Source of the DNA: Planctomycetota bacterium
GTDB lineage: Bacteria > Planctomycetota > Planctomycetia > Gemmatales > Gemmataceae
Assembly: GCA_016191165.1 (NCBI GenBank)
Contig: JACPPF010000116.1
Coordinates: forward strand, 1-58,860
Direction: 5' to 3'
DNA length: 58,860 nucleotides
Made by a program: the position numbers and the translations under genes. The notes under the pieces are model-generated. The model was given only the letters and a program-made list of their open reading frames with translations, searched no databases and was not told where the DNA came from. This document shows, piece by piece, positions 1 to 9,815 of the stretch (position 1 is the first letter of the stretch; every line of letters starts with the position of its first letter).

Positions 1-98
1 AAACACGCCGCCAGCAGCGATTCGGTCGAGCGTGGTTTGGCCGAGATCCCCAGCGTTTCAAACGCTTCCTCTACCCACTCCGCCCCTACCACCGCCAC
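1..98 (-). CDS. Possible 5' part of a gene cut by the window edge
   Basis: A minus-strand frame is open from a TGA at 114-116 to the window edge. GTG codons at 98 and 92 could start it. The visible peptide begins VAVVGAEWVEEAFETL and roughly three quarters of its codons end in G or C, as in the neighbouring genes. No domain can be recognised in about 33 residues, and a plus-strand frame is also open here, so this is only a candidate. The stretch from 99 to 211 holds nothing else I can support. Confidence 0.25.
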   Translation of the reverse strand, partial: MAVVGAEWVEEAFETLGISAKPRSTESLLAAC

Positions 99-211
99 CC
101 GACGGACAACTGCTCAGGGACTTGTAAAATGGCCATCTAGCTCCCGCGAAGTTCGGTGGAGTGTCTCATCAGCCAGTACCTTGTGACTCTGAAGCAGAAG
201 CCGTTGCGCGC

Positions 212-358
212 TCAATCGTGATCGAAGTCTGAGTCGGAATTCTCGGGGTTTCTCGGCCAAACCCACAAAACGAACGCAATGCCAACGGCCACGCCCAAGG
301 CCGGAATAATCAACCAGCACAAGGATAATGGCAACTCAATAATATATGCGAAGAGCAT
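212..358 (-). CDS. 48-aa single-pass membrane protein
   Basis: A short frame starts at ATG 358, eight bases after the TAG stop (367-369) of the large DUF1549/DUF1553 gene, so the two are probably cotranscribed. The protein has one hydrophobic stretch of about 28 residues (around SLCWLIIPALGVAVGIAFVL) and then an acidic tail rich in Asp, Glu and Asn. That suggests one membrane helix with a short acidic tail. No family is recognised. The frame continues upstream to 508 without a stop, but the extra part is the antisense shadow of the neighbour and lacks membrane character, so the internal ATG is preferred. Confidence 0.5.
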   Translation of the reverse strand: MLFAYIIELPLSLCWLIIPALGVAVGIAFVLWVWPRNPENSDSDFDHD

Positions 359-366
359 ATGCAGAC

Positions 367-2976
367 CTAATCCACATACAAAAACCGATTCGCGCTCAAG
401 AGCGCCTGGCAGAAATTCGCCAGCGCCAGCGTGTCCGGTTCCGTCTGCTTGGGCCGCGCGCGAAATTCCTTCGCTTGCCCGCGAACGAACGACTCGGCCA
501 GCGACCATTCCTTCGCCGTCGGTTCGGCGGCGAATGCCAGACGCCAGGCCAGCGCGATTTGCTGGCGCAAATCCTTGCCCGCTTCCTTCTGCACGCGACG
601 AGCGAAGTGGTCGGCTTGCTCATGGATGAAGCGGCTGTTCATCAACATCAACGCCTGCGGCGTCACCGTCGAGGCATTGCGAATCTCGCAGTTCGGCGTT
701 GGCGTCGCGGCGTCGAACGCTTCCAGCATCGACACGGGCCGGCTGCGGCGCACCTGGATGTAGATACTGCGGCGAAACTCTTCACCCTTGAGGTCCACCT
801 TCCTGCCCGTGGGACGACCGGCGCCGTCGGTCGTGTCCACGCCGACGATCACCTGGCCCAGATCGTCATAGGCAATCGGCAAGGGCGGGCCGAATTGCTT
901 TGCGTTCAGCTTCCCGCTTGCGGCCAGCACCGCGTCACGGATCGCCTCGGCTTCCAGTCGCCGGACCGACATGCGACCCAACAGGCGATTGTCGGGGTCC
1001 GCTTTCTGTAGCTCAGGCGTGCGCCGCGAAGTCTGGCGATAGGCGGTCGAGGTGACGATCAATTTGTGCAAGCGCTTCAGTTTCCAGCCGCCGGCCATGA
1101 AGTCTTGCGCGAGCCAGTCCAGCAAATCAGGGTGCGTCGGCCGTTCGCCGAGAAAGCCGAAGTCGCCGGGCGTGTTGACAATGCCGCGGCCAAAGTGATG
1201 GAGCCAAAAGCGATTGACCAGCACGCGCGCCGTGAGCGGATGTTTGCCATCCACGAGGCTGCGGGCGAAGGCCAGGCGTCGTCCGGTGGTTGGGATATTC
1301 GGAGCACGTGCTGGTATCTTGCTCAGATGCAACGGTTGAAGAATGGTCAAATGTTCCGGCATGACAACCTGCCTGGGCTGCTCGAAATCGCCGCGATGAA
1401 AAAGAAAAGTCGCCGGCGCCTGCCCGGGGATTTCAGTCAACGCGCGAATGGATTGGCCCACCGGTTTTTTCGCCCGCACGGTCGCGGCCCGGTCCGCCAG
1501 CGCCTTCGGGGTTGCCGCCGCCTTGCTGTCGTACAGATAAAGCGAACCCGAGGAGACGTTGAGGCTCGGATGATCGCGCAACAACTTCTGCTGGGCGGGT
1601 ATGCGCTTGGCGGGCGGCGTCGCGCGCGCTTGCCTGGCCGGTTCGCGCACGCTGGTTGGGAGTTTCGCCAGCTCGCGCTGGAAGACCTGCTCGATGAAGA
1701 CGTCGTTCTTGGCGAGTCGTTCCTTGTCGATCTTGACCGCGTCCTGTTCGATGGCAGCCGCGATTTTGCGCTCGGCATCGCTGAGCACGACGACCTCGCG
1801 CCCGGCTGGCGTGCGCCAGTTTTTCCAGTTGAGCGCCGGCTCAAACACGGCACGCAACGCGTAGTAATCGACCTGGGGAATCGGGTCATAGCGATGATTG
1901 TGGCACTGGGCGCATTGCAACGTCAGGCCCAACAGGGACGTGGAAACGATCTGCAAGGTGTCCGCGATGGTCTGGTTGGCGGCCAGCTTGCGATCGACGT
2001 CCCCGCCGCCCGTGCCATCGGGCGCCATGCGCAAGAACCCGGTCGCGATCAGCTTGTCCAGGTCAGCCGGCCCGGTCTTGTCATGAGGCGGCTTGATCAG
2101 TTCATCGCCGGCCAGTTGCTCGATGATGAATTGATCGAACGGCTTGTCGGCGTTGAATGCCCGAATCACGTAATCGCGGTAGCGATACGAGGATGTTCGT
2201 AGCACATCGGCGCTGGCATAACCTTCGGAGTCCGCATAGCCGGCCACATCAAGCCAGTGCCGACCCCAGCGCTCGCCGTAAGCCGGGGACGCCAGCAGGC
2301 GGTCCGCCGCGCGCTCGTAGGCGTCAGCGCGCGTGTCGGCGAGGAAGTTCGCGGCCTCCTTCGGCGTCGGCGGCAGGCCGATCAGGTCAAAATACAGCCG
2401 CCGGAGCAACGTGGCACGGTCGGCCTCGGGCGAGAACGACAGCCCTTTTTCCTCGAGCCGAGATAAGAGAAACGCATCGATCGGCGTTCGCACTTGTTTG
2501 GCCGACTTGACGTTTGGAACCACGGGCCGGCGGATCGGCTGGAACGCCCAGAAGGCGCGTTCCTGCGCGGTGATCTGGAAACCCTTTCCCAGGCTCTTGG
2601 GCTCGGGCTGGTCCGTCTTCGCACCCTCGGCAATCCAGCGCTCGATCTTCGCCAGCTCGACCGCGGTTAATTTACGTTTGCCCGGCGGCATCTTTTGCTT
2701 GCGAACTTTGTCGATCAACATGCTCGTCGCGACGTTGCCGGGGACGATCACCGCGCCATGGTCGCCGCCTTCGAGCATCGACCGCACGAGTCGCAGATCG
2801 AGCCCGCCGCGCGGCGACTTGCCTTCGCCGTGGCACTCGAAGCAGAGCGCCTTGAAAATGGGCCGCACGTCGTTCTCAAAGGTTGATGGCGTCGCCCTGG
2901 CTTGCTTCGGCTGCGCAAAAGCAGAGGAGGCCGACACGAGCCAGAGGACAGCGGCAATAAAAAGGCATCGTTTCAT
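367..2976 (-). CDS. Secreted DUF1549/DUF1553 protein with PSCyt1-type CxxCH domain
   Basis: 869 aa. The ATG at 2976 is chosen because it begins a clear signal peptide (KRCLFIAAVLWLVSASSAFAQ); the frame upstream to 3135 has none. Around residue 44 the motif CFECHG fits a planctomycete cytochrome-like (PSCyt1) domain, followed by the typical stretch about making items removable by epitope GGLDLR. The DUF1549 region follows (about 155-365) and ends near a second CxxCH motif, CAQCHNHRYDPI. The C-terminal third (about 555-810) carries DUF1553 features such as LVNRFWLHHFGRGIV and NASTVTPQALMLMNS. This multi-domain family is greatly expanded in Planctomycetes; its reaction is not established, though haem binding at CxxCH is expected. 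In many genomes a DUF1501 gene follows; here only a 48-aa membrane protein does. Confidence 0.93.
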   Translation of the reverse strand: MKRCLFIAAVLWLVSASSAFAQPKQARATPSTFENDVRPIFKALCFECHGEGKSPRGGLDLRLVRSMLEGGDHGAVIVPGNVATSMLIDKVRKQKMPPGKRKLTAVELAKIERWIAEGAKTDQPEPKSLGKGFQITAQERAFWAFQPIRRPVVPNVKSAKQVRTPIDAFLLSRLEEKGLSFSPEADRATLLRRLYFDLIGLPPTPKEAANFLADTRADAYERAADRLLASPAYGERWGRHWLDVAGYADSEGYASADVLRTSSYRYRDYVIRAFNADKPFDQFIIEQLAGDELIKPPHDKTGPADLDKLIATGFLRMAPDGTGGGDVDRKLAANQTIADTLQIVSTSLLGLTLQCAQCHNHRYDPIPQVDYYALRAVFEPALNWKNWRTPAGREVVVLSDAERKIAAAIEQDAVKIDKERLAKNDVFIEQVFQRELAKLPTSVREPARQARATPPAKRIPAQQKLLRDHPSLNVSSGSLYLYDSKAAATPKALADRAATVRAKKPVGQSIRALTEIPGQAPATFLFHRGDFEQPRQVVMPEHLTILQPLHLSKIPARAPNIPTTGRRLAFARSLVDGKHPLTARVLVNRFWLHHFGRGIVNTPGDFGFLGERPTHPDLLDWLAQDFMAGGWKLKRLHKLIVTSTAYRQTSRRTPELQKADPDNRLLGRMSVRRLEAEAIRDAVLAASGKLNAKQFGPPLPIAYDDLGQVIVGVDTTDGAGRPTGRKVDLKGEEFRRSIYIQVRRSRPVSMLEAFDAATPTPNCEIRNASTVTPQALMLMNSRFIHEQADHFARRVQKEAGKDLRQQIALAWRLAFAAEPTAKEWSLAESFVRGQAKEFRARPKQTEPDTLALANFCQALLSANRFLYVD

Positions 2977-3187
2977 GGGAGTGATCGACAGCGGAGGAAA
3001 AAATCGGGGCGGGCGGTTGTTTGGCAGATAGAGTGAGATTATCACGGAACCCGGCGACAAGCAACGGCGAACCGGCCAGCAGTTTTTTTTTTCACCCGCG
3101 CCTTGGCCCTGGAACGCCGAGAATCGTGCTGGCATTTCGCGTCGCAGCCTGATAGCCTACACGTGAGCATTTCCACGAGGCGGCATC

Positions 3188-4159
3188 ATGGTGGGACGAT
3201 CGACGACGACGGGGAACGCGAAAGGTAGCGCAACGCCCGCGCTCCCCTTCGGGTCGCGGCTAAACGTGGCGATGATTTGCCTGATGTTGACCGGATGTGG
3301 CGGTGGGGCCGGCGCGCCGGAACTCGTGTGGGGCAAGCGCGGCGTGCAGGATGGAGAACTTGTCAAGCCCCGCGCCATCGCCATCGGCCCCGGGGATCGG
3401 CTCTACCTCGTCGATATGACCGCGCGCATCCAGGCTTTTGATCGCAATGGCCGACACCTCGGCGTGACCTGGAAGCCGCCCAAGTTCAGCAACGGTCGGC
3501 CCAGTGGCCTTGGCGTTGACAAGGCCGGGAACGTGATCGTGAGCGATTCCCATTACAACTGCGTGCGCGTCTACTCGCCCGACGGTGTCCTGTTGCGCAC
3601 CATCGGCGGATCAGCCGGCACCGAGCCAAGCCAGCTCAGCTATGTCTCCGACGCCCTGTGCGATGACGCGGGCAACTTCTACATCTCCGAATTCGGCGAG
3701 AACCAGCGCATCTCCAAGTTCGACTCGGCGGGCACGTTCGTCAAGTGCTGGGGTTCCCCCGGTTCGGAGATCGGCCAGTTCGCGCGCATTCGCGCCATGA
3801 CGCTCGGGCCCGACGGGAACCTTTATGTTGCCGACTCATGCAACCATCGCATCCAGGTTTTCACGCACGAGGGCGAATTCGTCCGCACCTTTGGCACGGC
3901 AGGCAAGGAGCCAGGCCAACTTTCCTATCCGTTCGACGTCGCTTGTTCCACGGGGCGAACGCCGTATCTTTACGTTGTCGAATCCGGCAACGCCCGGGTG
4001 CAGAAATTCACGCTCGAAGGCGAATCGCTTGGTGTCTGGGGCAGCAACGGCCGAGCGCCAGGCCAGCTTGCAACGCCGTGGGCGCTGGCCGTCGATAGCC
4101 GAGGGCGCGTGCATGTGGTGGATACGATGAACGACCGTGTGCAGCGGATTGATTTTTAG
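3188..4159 (+). CDS. NHL-repeat lipoprotein
   Basis: 323 aa. The N-terminus has a short hydrophobic stretch ending in LTGC, a lipobox, so the protein is probably anchored as a lipoprotein. A later ATG just before MICLMLTGC would give a shorter and more typical signal peptide and is a plausible alternative start. The rest is a run of about six NHL repeats, each with phrases such as GPDGNLYVADSCNHRIQVF, VSDSHYNCVRVYSPDG and VDSRGRVHVVDTMNDRVQ. These fold into a six-bladed beta-propeller, usually a binding platform and occasionally an enzyme. No catalytic residues are recognisable. It is transcribed away from the DUF1549 gene and lies ahead of the VWA operon, separated by a palindromic repeat. 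Confidence 0.85.
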   Translation: MVGRSTTTGNAKGSATPALPFGSRLNVAMICLMLTGCGGGAGAPELVWGKRGVQDGELVKPRAIAIGPGDRLYLVDMTARIQAFDRNGRHLGVTWKPPKFSNGRPSGLGVDKAGNVIVSDSHYNCVRVYSPDGVLLRTIGGSAGTEPSQLSYVSDALCDDAGNFYISEFGENQRISKFDSAGTFVKCWGSPGSEIGQFARIRAMTLGPDGNLYVADSCNHRIQVFTHEGEFVRTFGTAGKEPGQLSYPFDVACSTGRTPYLYVVESGNARVQKFTLEGESLGVWGSNGRAPGQLATPWALAVDSRGRVHVVDTMNDRVQRIDF

Positions 4160-4170
4160 TCTCCCCTCAT

Positions 4171-4300
4171 CGTTCCCAGGCTCTGCCTGGGAACGCCCGG
4201 TCTGCGAGGCACTGCCTCGTGGCGAGGGGTGCATCGGAAGCGTGGGAAACGGCAGGCCGAGCCTGCCGGGCAGTGCGTTCCCAGGCGGAGCCTGGGAACG
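4171..4300. repeat. Composite palindromic repeat (CGTTCCCAGG type)
   Basis: About 130 bases between the NHL gene and the VWA gene consist of hairpins. CGTTCCCAGG and CCTGGGAACG pair at 4171-4195 and again at 4276-4300, so the element is bounded by the same palindrome. Between them are GAGGCACTGCCTC (4206-4218) and GGCAGGCCGAGCCTGCC (4251-4267). The right end touches the AGGGAC ribosome-binding region of the next gene. Function unknown; RNA folding could affect translation of the downstream gene. Confidence 0.75.
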
Positions 4301-4306
4301 AGGGAC

Positions 4307-7300
4307 ATGGGCATGAACTATCTGTTCGATCACTGGCTCGCCGCATCGTGCCTTCTCGCGGCTCTCGCCTGCGCGACGGGCGCAGTGTGGCAGCGTTATC
4401 GCGCCGGCGCCTGGGCGTGGCAGTTTTATCTTCCCGCCGCGGTGTTCGCTTCGTTCGGCCTGGGCGCCTTCGATTTCCTGCCAGAGTGGTGGATCGGCCT
4501 GACGATCTTCCTGAGCGCGGCCGGCTTGTTCCTTGCCGCCATCGGAACCGTGATTGCCACGGGCTTTTGGTCCGCGTGGATTGGGTATGCGCTAACGACC
4601 GCCGGGTTCTTTGGTCTGGGCGCGTCGAGCGCAGGCGTCCTAAGCGAGGCCCTCGAAACCGCGTTTTTCTTCACCGCGTCGCTCAGGCCGCAGGAACCGT
4701 GGTGGCTGCTGCTGCTTTTCTTGATCCCCGCGTTGATCTGGACGGGCTACGCGAACCTCGTCAGCCTGGGCGATGCCCGGCGCGGGATTGTGCTGGGCCT
4801 GCGTTCGGGACTGATCGCGCTGGTCGCGTTTGCCCTGGCGGAGACCTATGCGCGCAAGACGAATGAAAGCGTGACCGCGATCTTCGTGTGGGATCGGTCC
4901 TACAGCATCCCGCCGGAGTTCAGCCAGGGCGTGGACCTGCGCGAGCAGCGGATTTATGATTTCATCAACCAGTCGGTCGCCAGCAATCGCCGGCGCGACG
5001 ATCGCGTCGGCGTCATCGTCTTCGGCAAGGAGCCGCGCCTGGAACTTCCGCCCGACGCGGTGCCCCGGCTTGGCTTCAAGAAAATCTACAGCGACATCGA
5101 CTCAAGCTACACCGACCTTGCCGCCGCGATCAAGCTGGCCCTGGCGTCGTTCCCGGAAGGCTCGGGCAAACGCATCGTGCTCATCTCCGACGGCAACGAG
5201 AACCGCGGCCGGCTGGAAGAACAAGCCCGCATCGCCCGCCAGAACGGCGTCGAGGTGGACATCGTCCCGATTGCCGCGGGCCGGCAGCATCAGAATGAGA
5301 TCCTCGTCGAGCGCGTGGAAGCCCCTCCGTCAACGGAGAAGGGCGCTCGCCTGCCGTTGCGCGTCGTGGTGCGCAGCTTTCATCCGCAGGTGGTCGTCGC
5401 CCAGCTCAACGTGCGCAAGTTGACCTTCGATCCCGCTCTCGATCAGCCGGGCCCCAATCGGCCCAAGACGTCCGCGATCGTCAAGCTGCGCCAGGGGCTC
5501 AACGTCTTCTACTTCCAGCAAGCCGGCGCCAAGGAGGACACCGCCTTCGCCTATGAAGCCACCGTGATTCCGTTACGCATCGAGACCCACCAGGGCGCTC
5601 TGGTGCAAGCCGGCCTGCCCGGCGATCGCGTCGATAATAACGAGGCACGCGTCACCGTGATGACGCGCGGCGAACGCGCCATTCTGCTTTTGGAAGACGA
5701 ACCAGGCAAGCATCAGCTGCTCGTCGAACGCCTGCGCGCCGCCAATCCCGCCCTCAAGATCGTGCGCCTGGTCATCAACCAGCACGACAAGGACGAAGCG
5801 AAAATTCGCAACGACCTCCGCCTCATCACCAAGGGCGACAACGAACGGCTCGCCACCTTCCTGAGCAAGTTCGACGCGGTCTTTCTCGCCAACATCCCGG
5901 CGGAATCGTTGACGCCGGAGGAACAAAAAGTGATTCGCAGCCACGTCCACGATCAGGGCGCCGGGCTGGTAATGATCGGCGGCAATCAAAGCTTCGGCGC
6001 CGGCGGCTGGCAGAACACCGAGATCGAGAAAGCCCTTCCCGTCAACAGCGAACTCAAGTCGATGAAGATCGAAGGCCGCAGCGGACTGGTCATGATCATG
6101 CACGCCTCCGAAATGGCCGAGGGCAACGCCTGGCAGCGCAAGATCGCCCGGCTCGCGGTCGAGAAACTCTCCACGATGGACATGGTCGGCCAAATCCACT
6201 GGGCCGGCATGGGGCATGAATGGCATATCCCGTTTCAGGAGGTCGGGCCCAATCGCCAGCGCATCCTGCGGCTCGTCGATTCGATGGTCCCGGCCGACAT
6301 GTTCGATGTCGATCCCGCCTTCGAGAAGGCGCACAAGGAGCTGACCAATCCCGAGTACAAGCTCGGCACCAAGCACATCATTTTGATCTCTGACGGCGAT
6401 CACTGGAACGCGACCCAGCAGATGATGAACAAGCTCCGCCGGGCCAAGATCACCTGCACGACGGTCTGCATTACCACGCACGGGCAGGATGAGGTCAAGA
6501 AGATGGCGGCCATCGCGCGCTTCACCGGCGGGCGCGATTACTTCGTCAAGGATCCGCGCATGCTGCCGGCCATCTACATCAAGGAAAGTCGGCTCGTCAG
6601 CCAGTCTTTCGTTCACGAGGGCAAGTTTTTGCCGCGCGTCGTGGGCGTGCGTGAGGGGCCGACCGATGGCATGAAAAACGCCGAGCCGCTCTATGGCTTT
6701 GTGCGCACCACGAAGAAGGATTCCAATCTCGTCAAGGTGATGATTGAAACCCCGCCACTGGGCGCGCAGAAGTATCAGTTCCCGATCCTGGCCGCCTGGC
6801 AGTATGGGCTGGGCAAATCGGTGGCGTTCACGAGTGATGCTCGCACCAATGCCGATGGCAAGGCGTTCTGGGATAAGGACTGGGCCAATTCCGTCGATGG
6901 CGTCTACACCCCGTTCTGGGGCCAGATGGCCAACTGGGTCCTGCGCCCCACCGAGACCGGCAAGCATCTCTTCCTGACCACCGAGCGCAAGGACGGCAAG
7001 ATTCGCATCACGGTCGAGACCCTTGACACCGACAAGACGCCGCTCACCGATGTTGAGATCAAGGCCGGCATCACCACGCCCGCGTTCAAGGTCAAGGACG
7101 GTTCCCGCGCGAACCTGAGGTTCGAGCAGAAAAACGCCGGCGTCTGGGAGGCGGAGATCAATGCCGACGAGGTCGGCGCCTACTTCATCAACATCCAGGC
7201 GAAATGGAAAAAAGGCGGCAAGGAGATCGTGGACAACGTTCGCGCCGGCGTCACGATCCCCTACTCGCCCGAGTTTGCGGAAATGGATTCCAACACCGGT

Positions 7301-7831
7301 TTGCTCGACCGGATCCGCGACACCACCGGCGGCAAGACGTATCGCGACGAGCCGACCACGCTTGCCAGGGCCGCCGCGGACGCCGATGTCTTCCGCCCCG
7401 TGCCGCGCGGCCATGCCAGTCTGCAAGCGCTGTGGCCCTGGCTGGTTTTCTTCGCCGGACTGTTCCTGCTTGCGGACGTTGCCGTGCGCCGGATCGCCAT
7501 TCAGCCCGAAGCAGTCTGGAATCGCGGTGTGGCAACCTGGCAGAAGCTGCGCGGGCAGGCCGTGGCGGAGGAATCGACGACCTCCTACATCGAAAGGCTC
7601 AAGACGCGCAAGGCTTCGGTGGGCGAAACCATGGACAAGCAAAAAGCCGGCAAGAAATTCGATGGCTCCGAAGCCGCGCCTGCGGGACCGGTGGTCGTCG
7701 CCCCGGTTCCCGTGGACAAACCGAAGCCAGCGCCCAAGCCCAAGGCCCAGGAAGCGGAAGAAGATTTCGCAACGCGCCTCATGCGCGCCAAGAAAAAAGC
7801 GATGGAAGAACGCGACAAGGATAAGAAGTAA
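4307..7831 (+). CDS. Large VWA-domain membrane protein with glutamine-amidotransferase-like domain
   Basis: 1174 aa from ATG 4307, behind AGGGAC; ATG 4313 is an equally possible start. Several membrane helices fill about the first 170 residues. Next is a von Willebrand A domain with a MIDAS-type DxSxS in WDRSYSIPP and the strand IVLISDGNENRG. The middle (about 410-560) resembles the class I glutamine-amidotransferase-like fold found in such proteins (FDAVFLANIPAESLT, GAGLVMIGGNQSFGAGGW). A second VWA-like segment contains IILISDGDHWN. A further helix lies near the C-terminus (LWPWLVFFAGLFLLADVAV), before a Lys/Ala/Pro-rich charged tail. It heads the MoxR/DUF58/BatA-like operon, whose families are thought to assemble or activate envelope complexes. 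Substrate unknown. Confidence 0.85.
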   Translation: MGMNYLFDHWLAASCLLAALACATGAVWQRYRAGAWAWQFYLPAAVFASFGLGAFDFLPEWWIGLTIFLSAAGLFLAAIGTVIATGFWSAWIGYALTTAGFFGLGASSAGVLSEALETAFFFTASLRPQEPWWLLLLFLIPALIWTGYANLVSLGDARRGIVLGLRSGLIALVAFALAETYARKTNESVTAIFVWDRSYSIPPEFSQGVDLREQRIYDFINQSVASNRRRDDRVGVIVFGKEPRLELPPDAVPRLGFKKIYSDIDSSYTDLAAAIKLALASFPEGSGKRIVLISDGNENRGRLEEQARIARQNGVEVDIVPIAAGRQHQNEILVERVEAPPSTEKGARLPLRVVVRSFHPQVVVAQLNVRKLTFDPALDQPGPNRPKTSAIVKLRQGLNVFYFQQAGAKEDTAFAYEATVIPLRIETHQGALVQAGLPGDRVDNNEARVTVMTRGERAILLLEDEPGKHQLLVERLRAANPALKIVRLVINQHDKDEAKIRNDLRLITKGDNERLATFLSKFDAVFLANIPAESLTPEEQKVIRSHVHDQGAGLVMIGGNQSFGAGGWQNTEIEKALPVNSELKSMKIEGRSGLVMIMHASEMAEGNAWQRKIARLAVEKLSTMDMVGQIHWAGMGHEWHIPFQEVGPNRQRILRLVDSMVPADMFDVDPAFEKAHKELTNPEYKLGTKHIILISDGDHWNATQQMMNKLRRAKITCTTVCITTHGQDEVKKMAAIARFTGGRDYFVKDPRMLPAIYIKESRLVSQSFVHEGKFLPRVVGVREGPTDGMKNAEPLYGFVRTTKKDSNLVKVMIETPPLGAQKYQFPILAAWQYGLGKSVAFTSDARTNADGKAFWDKDWANSVDGVYTPFWGQMANWVLRPTETGKHLFLTTERKDGKIRITVETLDTDKTPLTDVEIKAGITTPAFKVKDGSRANLRFEQKNAGVWEAEINADEVGAYFINIQAKWKKGGKEIVDNVRAGVTIPYSPEFAEMDSNTGLLDRIRDTTGGKTYRDEPTTLARAAADADVFRPVPRGHASLQALWPWLVFFAGLFLLADVAVRRIAIQPEAVWNRGVATWQKLRGQAVAEESTTSYIERLKTRKASVGETMDKQKAGKKFDGSEAAPAGPVVVAPVPVDKPKPAPKPKAQEAEEDFATRLMRAKKKAMEERDKDKK

Positions 7832-7837
7832 TCAGTA

Positions 7838-7915
7838 GCCGCTTGCGGCTTGGCGCTCACCGCTAGCAATCGTTTACAACCGATTCCAGACCGCGAACGC
7901 TAAGCCGCAAGCGGC
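7838..7915. repeat. Palindromic repeat (GCCGCTTGCGGCTT type), copy 1
   Basis: Arms at 7838-7855 (GCCGCTTGCGGCTTGGCG) and 7898-7915 (CGCTAAGCCGCAAGCGGC) are complementary at 17 of 18 positions and enclose about 42 bases. It lies between the VWA gene and moxR. A second copy in the same orientation lies at 11135-11196, further down the same operon. Confidence 0.75.
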
Positions 7916-7929
7916 AACCAGAGGCCCGC

Positions 7930-8925
<996 letters not shown>

Positions 8926-8941
8926 CGCCCATGTCGGTTGA

Positions 8942-9325
8942 ATGTCCATCGCGAGCAAGAAACGTCCAATGACACCCGACGAAGAACTCGCCCTGGTCAA
9001 GAAGGCGATTTTGCTCGGCCAAACAGTCAGTGGCTGCTGCGAATGGCACGACCGCGCTGTCCACCGAGTGGAAAGGGAACCCGATCTACAAGGAGTGACG
9101 CCCGACGAAATTCGCACGCTGACGATCAATTTCGTTGTCGCCGGTGGTAGAATACATCAGGTCAAAGAACAACGCCCGGAGTACAACGACTACGATTTCT
9201 ACTACAAGATAGTTTTTTCCGTGTCAGAGCTTTCGCATGAACTGTTCGTTGAATTGCGACTCGTGGATTCGGATGCCGACGTTCCAGCTGTCCTTATCGT
9301 TAACGCCCATCCGCAGCGCAATTGA
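8942..9325 (+). CDS. DUF4258-like small protein, putative toxin of an MqsA-type pair
   Basis: 127 aa from ATG 8942; an ATG at 8969 (MTPDEELALV) may be the true start, as neither has a strong ribosome-binding site. The central part (CCEWHDRAVHRVERE, VTPDEIRTLTINFVVAGGRIHQVKEQRPEY) followed by beta-rich sequence (YYKIVFSVSELSHELFVELRLV, AVLIVNAHPQ) resembles DUF4258 proteins, which share the RelE/MqsR-like toxin fold. The gene lies nine bases before an MqsA-like zinc-ribbon/HTH antitoxin, the usual companion. Toxin-first order is typical of mqsRA. Assignment rests on pattern and context; no catalytic residue can be named. Confidence 0.6.
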   Translation: MSIASKKRPMTPDEELALVKKAILLGQTVSGCCEWHDRAVHRVEREPDLQGVTPDEIRTLTINFVVAGGRIHQVKEQRPEYNDYDFYYKIVFSVSELSHELFVELRLVDSDADVPAVLIVNAHPQRN

Positions 9326-9334
9326 GGTGTCACA

Positions 9335-9760
9335 ATGGAGCCGATGGTGACAAAGCCCTATCCGTGGATGTGCCCGAACTGTCGCGAAAAAACCGTTGCG
9401 CCGGTACTGTCGGACTACGCGCTTACTGCGATGCATGACGGTCTCGAATACGAAGTCTGTTTGCGCAATGTCCTCGTGCCTCGATGTGAGCGATGTGGAG
9501 ACGCAATCATCACTAGCGGGCTATCGCAGCAGATCACTGCTGAATTGCGCCGGATGATCGGCCTGCTGCCTGGCGATGCCATTCGTGCCAATCGCGAGCG
9601 GCTGGGGTTGACGCGGGCCCAATTGGCGGCAACCTTGCGGGTCGGTGAGGAAACCCTGGCGCGATGGGAGACGGGGGGGCAATTGCAGCCGCGCGCGGTT
9701 GACTTGTTGATGCGATTGTATTTTGACTCGGCCGAGGTGCGCAAGGCGTGCGTGGCGTGA
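9335..9760 (+). CDS. MqsA/YgiT-family antitoxin (zinc ribbon plus HTH)
   Basis: 141 aa. Two CxxC pairs, CPNC at residues 13-16 and CERC at 51-54, form a zinc-binding N-terminal domain. The C-terminal half is an XRE-type helix-turn-helix (about 82-125) with RANRERLGLTRAQLAATLRVGEETLARWETG. This is the MqsA/YgiT arrangement: the N-terminal domain binds the toxin, the HTH binds the operon promoter. It follows the DUF4258-like gene by nine bases. The cassette sits inside the MoxR operon, so autoregulation through this HTH could also affect the downstream DUF58 and BatA-like genes; that is inference. Confidence 0.82.
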   Translation: MEPMVTKPYPWMCPNCREKTVAPVLSDYALTAMHDGLEYEVCLRNVLVPRCERCGDAIITSGLSQQITAELRRMIGLLPGDAIRANRERLGLTRAQLAATLRVGEETLARWETGGQLQPRAVDLLMRLYFDSAEVRKACVA

Positions 9761-9815
9761 CCGGTCACAAAAGAAGAAGAACTTGCGAACCCATTTGAAG
9801 AAATAGGAGGAAAGG

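Noticed and set aside
1066-2202. Plus-strand frame opposite the DUF1549/DUF1553 gene (378 codons)
   Set aside because: Composition (RRRLPG, QHRHG-like) is that of an antisense frame; the minus-strand gene has clear domains.
5573-7642. Long open frame (689 codons) on the minus strand
   Set aside because: It is antisense to the VWA gene, has no recognisable domain and its His/Asp-rich composition is typical of the complement of G+C-rich coding DNA.
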